Made by a program: the position numbers and the translations under genes. Below the pieces are notes generated by a model. It was not told the origin of the DNA and ran no database searches. It saw only the letters and a program-made list of their open reading frames with translations. Source: Acytostelium subglobosum LB1 (taxonomy: Eukaryota > Evosea > Eumycetozoa > Acytosteliales > Acytosteliaceae). Taken from it: a stretch of 64,000 nt of DNA. Shown piece after piece: positions 1 to 8,700 of this stretch; positions within the stretch are counted from its first letter, which is position 1; every line of letters begins with the position of its first letter. Location: assembly GCF_000787575.1 (NCBI RefSeq), contig NW_012236528.1, forward strand, positions 1,552 to 65,551. The letters are read 5' to 3'.

Positions 1-450
1 TTCTGGGGATGTGTCACGAGTGCAAATGTAAAAAATAAAACTGAGATTGAAGGCAATTTAGAAAACACTCAATACACGGAGATTCTTGATGATGCATACT
101 CTCGATCCATCCGATATTATCATGGCCAACTCCCAGACTTTACACTGGCGATGGACAACTGTCCAATTCATAGAGCAACAAATGTCACCAGCCACTTGAG
201 AAGGAAGAGGATACCCACCCTATTCATTCCCCCATATTCACCAGACATCAACATTATAGAGAATCTTTGGGCGATCTTGAAGAAGAGAGTCAAGAGAGAG
301 CTGGCAAAGAACCCTGGAGTGGTCCTTTCCGACCTTGCCAATGAACAATGGGAGCTAATGGATGACAGCATTGTTGAGAACCTATACGCCTCCTTGCCAC
401 AACGAATGGAGGACATTATAACAGCGAATGGATGGTGGACCAAATATTGA
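1..450 (+). CDS. Tc1-type DDE transposase, C-terminal part
   Basis: This transposase catalyses cut-and-paste movement of the element. The visible 149 residues hold the second half of the DDE catalytic core. The second Asp is in MDNCPIH and the catalytic Glu is in SPDINIIENLW, with 34 residues between them, which is the DD34E spacing of Tc1 rather than the DD34D of mariner. The PYSPD..IIENLW block is highly characteristic. The first Asp and the DNA-binding N-terminus lie upstream of the window. No stop or frame break is seen in this part, so the copy may be fairly young, although the first methionine available here (151) is internal to the domain and is not the real start. Confidence 0.85.
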   Translation, partial: FWGCVTSANVKNKTEIEGNLENTQYTEILDDAYSRSIRYYHGQLPDFTLAMDNCPIHRATNVTSHLRRKRIPTLFIPPYSPDINIIENLWAILKKRVKRELAKNPGVVLSDLANEQWELMDDSIVENLYASLPQRMEDIITANGWWTKY

Positions 451-474
451 CAACCTCCTTTGTCATTATTCTAG

Positions 475-707
475 TGTCCTTGGCATGACGGTAAACTGCA
501 GCACTTACTTTGAAAGTCAAGCTTCCCTGACCCGAACTAGACCTCAAGTTGGAGTCCAAATTCGAAAGTGCGAAATCACAAGACAACACCAACTATCACT
601 CCCCACAAAAATGCCCTAGGGTCGAAGTGAAAACATATCGAAAATGCAAATGCAATAAATCGAGAAGCCAGGAGTGTATATGCTCCTGTGTGAAATATAA
701 AAAAAAA
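475..707 (+). mobile_element. 5'-truncated LINE copy inserted in the Tc1 element
   Basis: This 233-bp insert ends in an A-tract (699-707) and is flanked by a perfect 13-bp target-site duplication, GTCATTATTCTAG, at 462-474 and 708-720. A direct repeat plus a terminal A-run is the signature of target-primed reverse transcription. The insert carries the same 3' hairpin as the LINE tail at 1745-1760, so both belong to the same or sister families. No reading frame of note remains. It must be younger than the Tc1 copy it interrupts. Confidence 0.85.
671..686 (+). promoter_or_regulatory. LINE 3' end hairpin, copy 1
   Basis: GGAGTGTATATGCTCC can fold as a 4-bp stem (GGAG/CTCC) extended by a T-G wobble with a 6-base loop. 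It lies 12 bases before the A-tract. The homologous site at 1745-1760 changes both partners of the outer pair, which supports a selected RNA structure. By analogy with other LINEs it may be the recognition site of the element's own reverse transcriptase, which is an inference. Confidence 0.55.
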
Positions 708-942
708 GTCATTATTCTAGTTCATCGTTCCGATACCTTCGATCAATTTTCGTTGCATAAATAATGGCCATGTTCACTACTTATCATTTCAACACTCTCA
801 TTCAATTATTTGTAAATAAATATAACTAGCAATAAGTAATTCAATCAAGATTAGTAGATAATTGAGTCTATTATTTAGAGAGATAAGATATCATTTGGTA
901 TCTCTTAATATTGAAGAGATATCAATCACCTATCTGTTTGCT

Positions 943-976
943 CAGGGGGTGGCCATAACTTATGAAACGTACTGTA
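943..976 (+). repeat. right terminal inverted repeat and TA target of the Tc1 element
   Basis: The stretch ends in ...GAAACGTACTG followed by TA. On the minus strand this is TA then CAGTACGTTTC, the usual form of a Tc1-family terminus. The partner repeat is outside the window, so the repeat length cannot be measured. Confidence 0.65.
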
Positions 977-1101
977 CATGAGGATGGAGGCACTAGTCAC
1001 ACCCACAAACCTGTTGTTAACTCTATGTGAATCCAATTTTTTTGTTCCAAGTCGATGAAGGTACTATGGAGATGTGTGAGGGGGAGGGAGGTTAACTTTA
1101 G

Positions 1102-1781
1102 GAAAAAATCAACTTGGGTATACAACTGCAATACAACATCGACTACACCAAACTATTCCCAGCTATCAACATGGTCAAACACAAACGTGCACACAACACC
1201 ATATTCAGATATTCAGCCAAGCTCCTACCACTCATCAAACCTCCACCCGCATGCCCAGCCTGCGGCGTCCGTAACATCCTCACATCGTCTCACATCTTCT
1301 TTGACTGCCCCGTCCTTGTCAATCGCAACGCTGATGGACTTCAATTCGCTGCCACCACCTTGAGCATCAACATGCCTCAATGGTCTCCATCCATCCTCGC
1401 CCAATACGACTGCAAACTCTCAATCCTGCGCATCAACCTCGTCGCAATCACCATGCATCAGATATGGCTCGACTTCTGCCACTGGAAACACCAAAGTAAC
1501 CAAAGGCACTCCTCTCTTCATACAATCAACATCATCACCCAAGACATCATTCGGACAGAAAGTACCATTCTCCACAGCAAACTCCAACTTCAAGTTGCTA
1601 AACTCAGATCACAATCAGCTCCAACTGAACAAATATCGTCCCTCCTCACCAAAGCAACTATCAAACACCTGGACAAATGGAACTCCATAATCGACACTGA
1701 ATATCTCGCCATGTAAACAACCAACACCAATAAACAAGTAGCCTAGAGTGTATATGCTCTTTGTAATTAAAAAAAAAAAAA
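1102..1781 (+). mobile_element. LINE (non-LTR retrotransposon) 3' end with zinc-knuckle ORF
   Basis: The open frame runs from 1102 to a stop at 1716 and encodes the C-terminal tail of a LINE ORF2. It includes a zinc-binding module of the zf-RVT type, CPACG...H...C (C-X2-C-X9-H-X4-C), at about 1252-1308. A 3' UTR of about 50 bases with the family hairpin (1745-1760) and a run of A (1769-1781) follows. The reverse transcriptase and endonuclease parts are missing, so the copy is 5'-truncated. The first in-frame stop upstream is at 1099-1101. I found no matching target-site duplication, and the left junction is uncertain. The copy sits directly against the hAT fragment and probably interrupts it. 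Confidence 0.7.
1745..1760 (+). promoter_or_regulatory. LINE 3' end hairpin, copy 2
   Basis: AGAGTGTATATGCTCT has the same fold as the 671-686 site. The outer G-C pair there is an A-T pair here, a compensatory change, and the loop is identical. It lies 8 bases before the A-tract. Confidence 0.55.
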
Positions 1782-1783
1782 AT

Positions 1784-2268
1784 ATCATCTTTCTAAACAG
1801 TGGATGGTCAACTGTTGTGAAAGGCAGATCTGTGCTGTTCATCCAAGCGAATATTGCTTGCCTGTTTGATTGATTGTTTAAATAATTAATTAGCAATGAT
1901 TGATAGTAGTAAGAAATGTCAACATACTTAAATGGTGTTGTCTTAATTGTCATTATGGTGTCTGTCAACAACAGCAAATCTTGGTTGGATTGTGTGGCGC
2001 ATCGGTGGTGATTGCCAGTATTGGTCTCAGAGTTGCAATAGGTGTACTTGAATTGGCAACTCTCGCACGCTGACTTCCTGTCACTCTTGCTATACTCGAG
2101 AACATAAAATCTTTTCCACATCTCGGCTGTGTTCTTCCGCACCTTGGGTTTGTAGATGATCAATGTCCTGCATGTACCATCTCTGTATAAGTCTCGCCCT
2201 TCTTTATCTTTAAGTCCTGTTGCAATGAGCTGGTGATTGGATAATAACTCATCATCTGAGTCAGACAT
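1784..2268 (-). pseudogene. hAT-family transposase, N-terminal fragment
   Basis: The start MSDSDDELLSNHQL (2268) leads into a BED-type zinc finger: W at MWKRFYVLEY, then CESC, then the His pair in GNHHRC. The hAT N-terminal signature follows, IFAWMNSTDLPFTTVDHPLF. In intact hAT transposases this signature continues into the RNase-H-like catalytic domain with a C-terminal dimerisation region, and none of that is present here. After FRKMI the frame runs into the reverse complement of the adjacent LINE A-tract, so the gene was cut by that insertion or by a joined rearrangement. A degenerate copy is certain. The exact hAT subfamily is not. Confidence 0.65.
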
Positions 2269-2359
2269 GTTGTTGATGGTTGTTTGAATCGTTATTGTGT
2301 GACTGTTGACCTTGTTTGTTGGGTTGTGTTGCCAGTGAGTTCGATCAACCTTGGCAAGT

Positions 2360-2515
2360 CAAAAAAAAAAACAGAAAATTCAAGTGAGAAGTTCAAGATT
2401 CGAGACTTGAAAAAAAAAAAAGTTCACCTTGAACTTGAACTTGAAGTTCACTCTTGAATTTTAATTCAAGTTCAAGACCGCACTTTACCAGTGAGTTGCC
2501 AGTGAGTTGCCGATG
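2360..2515. repeat. cluster of CTTGAA/TTCAAG words and GCCAGTGAGTT repeats
   Basis: About nine copies of the hexamer CTTGAA or its complement TTCAAG fall within about 110 bp (2379-2478). They include the palindromic pair CTTGAATTTTAATTCAAG. A short repeat of the type TTGCCAGTGAGTT then follows (2480-2510), with a further copy at about 2328-2340. The position directly upstream of the hAT transposase start fits subterminal repeats, which hAT transposases of other organisms bind. The terminal inverted repeat itself was not identified. Confidence 0.4.
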
Positions 2516-2604
2516 AGTTTACAATAAAAAATTTTAAATGAAGAAGTTGAATGATACTGGATCCTTTGTTAAAATTTGTGTGCTAGACTACTAAAAATAA
2601 TCTT

Positions 2605-3005
2605 TGGAACTATCCCTTTCAATAGCGTAAACTAGTTACACCAAATAATATATCAGAGTAATATTTTCAATTTAATANGAGTTATTTTATTAAAATTGAT
2701 ATTTGATCAAAAATNCCAATNCATGGAGATTTTACGAAGATTTGAAAGTGATGAAATTGTATTCTGGGATTATTCCCTTCAATAGCGTACTCAAGGTACA
2801 TGTAATAACTTATCTCAGTATTNTTTGAATGTTATACAAGTTTTCTTGTTAATTCTGGACAAATTTTAAAAACAATTGCCAAATTGAATCACAACACATA
2901 TTAAACTATGGGACTATGCCATCAATTGGCGTACGCTAGGTACACCATGTTGTANGTTAAAATAATTTTCCAANTTTAATCGGTTTTAGTTTGATTATTA
3001 TAGAT
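2605..3005. repeat. three diverged tandem repeat units (~145-160 bp)
   Basis: A core resembling TGGGACTAT.CCTTCAATAGCGTAC..TAGGTACACCA occurs at 2605-2643, 2765-2804 and 2909-2948. AT-rich sequence that can also be aligned follows each copy (TATC..AGTA, TTCAATTTAAT and a T-rich block). Spacing is about 160 and 144 bp. Single N bases are concentrated here, which suggests collapsed copies in the assembly. No coding frame is visible and no known family is recognised. The rest of 3006-3540 is plain AT-rich sequence. Confidence 0.55.
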
Positions 3006-3539
3006 TTACCCAANTAAGACTAACAAGTTAGANGCGAGTCCATTAACAAATATCCAATAAGGGCTCTCATATTGAATAGAATAGTCTAAACCTCAAATCT
3101 AATATTTAAAAATAATATTTTCAATTTTATAAAGTTATTTTTCTTCAAGAGAAAGTTTGTATGGGATGGAAGTTCGAACACATATACTTTTTCAAAAGTT
3201 ACAACTCATAGATACATAGATCCCGCCAACAATACGACTATCATATATACCTACCATAATCATTTAACATTATTATCATACTTTACACTGGTCTAAACAT
3301 CATATTGGAAAAAACAAATAAATATTAATAAACAATAATTAATTTTAATCAAAATTTCACAGTTGTTTGAATCACATTGACAATGACCCAATAGACAAGT
3401 CATTAACAACTATGATACATATAACATTAGTACAAATACATACAGACAGTGAATCATTTGATTAAACAATAACATTGAAGCTTATACACCAACATCATCC
3501 ACTTCATGACATCCAGATTTACAACAACAACAACAGATG

Positions 3540-4450
3540 AAGGTCGATCTATNAACTCCTAACAACGTCACTCAACACCTCAACATAATACATCTTGTTA
3601 CTCCTCATATCAATGCGAATCGATCAAGATATCAATCATCATCATTGAACAACATCACACCTGATATCATGAATGCCTTTCGAATGCGATGACGCACCAA
3701 CAATGTTCAACACATACGTTTGATACACCAACAGATTCAGTACATCTACAGGAATCGATCATATATATAATATGTGACTGTTGAACCTATTCTTACAAAG
3801 TACAGCTTGCAGAAGAGACATCATTTCCCTTTACACGCCAAGAGTCGCACTCCAACTGCCACCAACGTCTCGATAACACCTACAATTGACATACCAACAG
3901 ACTCAACGCATCAAGGTGAATCGATAGATATATTGTACATCACTACTGAAGCTATTCTTTAGCAACACATTCAACAACAGCCAGGATACGCTCACATTGT
4001 TGCNTCAACTACGATCGTCGCACTCCATTGATCACCAACATCGTCCAACAAACACCTATGACACATCATCAGACTCGACTCATCAATATGAAGCTATACA
4101 TACTATATTCATCGTCGTTGGAGCAATCTACATCAACTTGTAGAATCGACATTCAACTACACAGGTAACAACCAAAACCTTGGGCAGATCGTCGCACTTC
4201 TACTTCTAATACCAATCAAGATTGTAATACTCAACACATCAAGATGAAGCGATCAATATATTACTAATCACTGTTGAAGTGATTCATAGGAATTAACGAC
4301 GACCATTTACAGCTCACTTGGATCGTCGCACACCAACCAAGGACCTACATCATCCAACAACTCATATGATACTCAAACAGACTCGATCATCAAGATGAAG
4401 GGATATATACACATTCATTGCCGTTCACCGTAATCTATATCAACGTAGAT
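3540..4450. repeat. diverged tandem array, unit ~135-175 bp
   Basis: Two landmarks alternate. Motif A (GATCGTCGCACTCC-like) lies at about 3688, 3842, 4013, 4187 and 4321. Motif B (ACTCATCAAGATGAATCGAT-like) lies at about 3603, 3740, 3900, 4075, 4238 and 4385. The spacing gives about six units. A further solitary motif B lies at 5547-5572. Short ORFs inside are not conserved between units, so I read the array as non-coding. Its origin, whether satellite, transposon interior or decayed RNA gene family, is not recognisable to me. Confidence 0.6.
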
Positions 4451-5718
4451 CATCAACTAACTGCCTTGATCGATCTCATCAGCGTCGTCTTGCCATCTAC
4501 CATGCGATGGAAGTTGAGAACAACACAAAAGAGTGTTGACCTCCCTCCTCCAAGTCTACATCCCACTCCTCCACCAACAACACCTTGACTTTTGTTGCGC
4601 CTGCAGACCCGACTGAAGATGACAAGGAGATGCGTGACGAGATCCTGCATTATATGACAAGGAAAGGACAAGCTTCCACGGACCGGAGAAGTGCCAAGAC
4701 ACACCATCATTGACCAATCAGATTGGCGAGCACAACCAAGCCCGACAAGGACCTCTACTGCATATTCAGCATTCCAGCCAACCCATTTGGCTGACACCAA
4801 ACATCTATAGTCTTAAGCACCCTCTCTTCTTTTAGTACGTGAGTATCGAGTAGCATATATGACCAAGGAATCATACCTTTCACTCTTGTCACTCATACTA
4901 ACTCAACCTTCCACTTCATCTGTAGCGATGGTCATGTTTTCACAACACTGATGTCAAGGCGGTCCAGGCCCTTCTGCCAATCAAGGAGGATAATGCGACC
5001 TGTACGATTTAGACAACCCACACAGTCAACTCTCTGATCCTTGTGTTCAAAACACTCAGCCAAAGAACAAGGTACCAGAGCCGCTCATACTCATGCTACA
5101 CACTACCACTTGGGATCAACCTGTTTCGACTACAATGTGCCAGCTATATTCCTCGTCTCCCTCGGCTACTCCATCACCCAAATCAATTAAATTTGTCTGG
5201 AAAGGTCTATGTGTCAACGTACTATCCACAAAGTCATCTACACACAGCACTGCTCAAGACAAAGTCTCTGGTTATGTCTCACACTGGTTGGGCTCGTCAT
5301 GGCTGTCGGGCTCTGTGGCCAGAATCAGTGTCAAGGAGAAGGAGCAGGACGACGACATGGCTCAACAACAACATAAAGGATGCCTTGGACAACTCAAGCA
5401 TGTAGGTGTACGTCAGCGAGCTGTGGAAGTACGAGCAGCCCGACCTATGCGAGAGACTATATTGGAACAACATGATACTATGAAGCCACACTACCGATAA
5501 TCACACCCCAACTGCTGACCAACAGTGATACATTACAGACCAACAAGCTCAACTCATCGAGATGAATCGATCTTTCAAACATTCATTTTCTCTGGCTAAT
5601 CTAATTGTACTTGAATCAAAGATGTCACAATCCGACCAAAGACCAACAACATCATCTATTATTAAAGATATACCTTCTTGGGAGCAAGTAGCATTTATTA
5701 ATTGAAAGAGAAGACGTT
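4451..5718. other. no recognisable gene
   Basis: Base composition is richer in GC than the repeat array before it. Several frames are open for 60-135 codons (for example 4453-4800 on minus and 5043-5500 on plus), but overlapping frames are open together, none has a recognisable domain, and none shows a matched intron set. The only shared element seen is one copy of the array's motif B at 5547-5572. Bases 5573-5718 are the 3' flank of the lectin gene. Decayed mobile DNA is the most likely content. Confidence 0.4.
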
Positions 5719-8700
5719 TCAGAAAAGGAGTGGAATGACACAAAGGAGGGCAACGAACACCATTGGTGGGGAAATCTTGAAAGAACCACTGAGGCCAGTA
5801 GTGGTTGTTGTGCTTGTTGTGCTGGTGGTAGTAGTTGCTGGAGCTGAAGTGGAGATCTCGGTAGACTTTCCAGTAGATGTGGTAGTATCGGTTGTCTGAC
5901 CTGTAGTAGTGGTACTGGTCGTCTTTCCTGTAGTGATGTCGGTAGTCTGACCAGTTGATGTGGTGCCTGATGCACTAATCGTGGTTATAGTTGGAACTAC
6001 AGTGGTGATCGAGGTGGTTGTAGTTGGTGGGGAAGTAGTAGTGGTCGATAAGTCTGTCGTCGTTGTTGTTTGGACAGAGGTTGTGCCTGTGGTTGGAGTC
6101 ACTGTTGTAGTTGTAGATGTTGGCCCATCAGTTGTGGTCGTGCCAGAGTTGCAGTTTGTAGAGATATTAGGCATCTTGTAGGCAACAAAAATAGGGTCAA
6201 AAACCAGAGTTTTGGAGAAGGCTGGAGCAACGATAGCATATCTTGATACTGTAGAACCATTGATTGCAGGCATTAAGGTGTCTTGGACGGTTTGGATTTG
6301 GAAGAGCTTTTCATCACAATATGCACGATCAGAGAAGTGGACCAACATAAATCCAGCTGGAGAGCCCAAGGTGAAGGACAAAGGCATATTAGGATTGTCA
6401 AAGTGAATGACTGATGTAGAGGCTGTGGAGCAGTTATAGTTGAAAGAGGCTGGTGCCTGAGACTCGTAGATGACTCTTAAGAAGTTGTCATCAGAACTAA
6501 AGGACCATCCAGATACCATGACAGTATGTTTGACTCCTCCCTCGGGAACCGGAATCGTTTCTCCAGCAAACTTAACTAGAGAGGCTTGGTTGTAGAAATC
6601 AGTCTTGACCTGAACAGTTACACCATTAACAACGGTGATGTAGGTGGAGGGAGCTGATTCAGTCCATTGTACACCGATAAGTGTGACAGTAGAGCCAACC
6701 TGAGTGGTGGTGGTGTCATACTCTTGGATGTAGGCAATTTGGGAAGTGAAGGTGACCAAGGAGGCAACAGAGAAAGTGACCTTGGAGGGTTCAATGGATG
6801 GTTGTACAAAAGTGTCGACCATATCTGAACAAGTTGGTCCGGATAATCCGCTCGGGCAAATACAGTATCCCTCTTGACAAGTTCCAGCACCACATTGAGA
6901 TTGACAGTCATACCTGCTGTAGAGGAACACGTTTGCTGTGGTTCCTATTTGGTCATTAGTGACAGTCACTGGCAGCGCCTCGGAGATTGCTATAGCTGAG
7001 GATCCACCAGATGGAAGAGAACAGACGATGGTGGTGGTTGTTCCTTGGTGGTCCGCATTTGCACAGGTCAACATCCCAACAGTTACGGTCAATGGTGAAA
7101 CAAAGTGAGATCCAGTGATAGTAATCACTCCTCCATCGGGAGCAACCGAGGTAGCATAGGTGACAACGGGTGGGAGTGAAGAGTAGGTACCTAATGTGGA
7201 GGAAATCTTGTTGTCGATCGAGACATTGATTGCTCCCTCAAATATTGACTGGACTCCAAGTGCACATGTCAGTGAAGATCCATCTTGGGCTGCTGATTTG
7301 AAGGCACAGTTCATTGATCCAAGAGTAATAACAATATTGGTGGCAGTAGAGTTGGCAGATTGAGTATTGAGGTATGATCCATGTATCACAACATCACCTC
7401 CATCTGCGTAGACAGCAGCCAAGTTAGAGACAATAGGAGAGACCACAAAGATATTTGAGACAGATTGATGACCAACTACAATGGTGATGATCTGTGATTG
7501 GTAGGAGGTTGGGAGCAAGAAAACAACGGAGGTATGGGAAGCGGAGACAACTGACATTCCTATTGGGGCAGAGATGTCATCTTTGGAGTTTCCAAAGTTG
7601 TCCCCAAACACTGTGATAGTTTGCTGGTTCTGATCGATTTGGCCATTCATTGATGGTGGCAAGTAGCTGAAGTTCTGGATCGAAGAAGAGTAGGATCCAA
7701 TCGTGATCTTGACCTCAAAGTTGATTCCAACACCTGGTGGGGCTTGAACGTACTTCCTGTCAGTTTGAGTGTCTGCAGTTACTGGGCAAGGTTGGCCGTT
7801 GATAGTGACAATGAGTGTTGTTGGTGTGTTGTCAGCGTTGTAAGAGTTCAAGTAGCTTCCAGAGATTGTGACCTCTGATCCAAAGGTACGGGATTGAGTT
7901 ACATCGTTGAGGACCGGGTGGAGTGGCGTCAAGTACTTCAATTCAGTTCCGTCAACATTGACATAGACAAAATCAGCAAGGGCGTTGGTTGGTGCATTAA
8001 AGTAGATTGTGGTGTTGTCGGCAGAGGTTGTGTAGCTATTGATCTGTACGGAGCCATAGGAAACAGTGGTGGTTACTCCAGCAGCAATCAGATTGGTACC
8101 AATCACTGAGATCCTGTTGTTGGAATCCACTTGGACACCATCTATTGTTGGAAGTCCGTAGACAAATGGTGTGTCTACGAACTTACTGTCAATCGTGAAG
8201 CGGAGAGTCTTGGAACCTGTGCCAGATGGGACATCACAGACAAAGCGTGCTTGGTTGCTGATATCGGGAATCTTGGAAACTCCAGTACAGGGTGTGTTTG
8301 GCAACAAGATTATCGAATTGGAGGTAGCAGAGTTGTTCTGACGGAGATTGTTGAGGAAGTATCCAGTGATAGTGATTTGATCACCAGAGATGGGTGCTGA
8401 AGTAACAGAGTTGATTATTGGTGTCAAGTCGAATGGGATTGTTGAAACTGTTTGTTGGGTGTCGACAACAACATAAACAACTCCGTTAAGTGCATCCTTG
8501 GGGATGTTAACAAAGAGTTGGTTATCAACAATTGAGTTGGGGAAACCAGATCCAACATTTCCAAATAACACTTGGACTTTGCTGGAATCAGTTCCAAAGT
8601 TGGTACCAGAAATTGTGATTGCTTTGGCATTCTGGACTGCAGATGTAATAGATGGGACTTGGTAGTTGAACAATGCTGGGGCAGAACTTTCAGAGCCGAT

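Larger units (their letters stand above)
1..974 (+). mobile_element. Tc1/mariner-like DNA transposon, left end outside window
   Basis: The element is the 3' part of a Tc1-type transposon. Its transposase frame is open from base 1 to a stop at 450. The right terminal inverted repeat is visible at about 943-974. Read inward on the minus strand it starts CAGTACGTTTCATAAGTTAT and continues through GGCCACCCCC, and the TA dinucleotide at 975-976 is the expected target site. The 3' flank between the stop and the repeat is interrupted by a truncated LINE (475-707). Without that insertion the non-coding tail would be about 280 bp. The left end and its TA lie before the window, so I cannot say whether the copy is complete. 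Confidence 0.85.

Noticed and set aside
3774-3962. 62-codon plus-strand frame as a gene
   Set aside because: It spans repeat units of the tandem array, and the frame is not kept in the neighbouring units.
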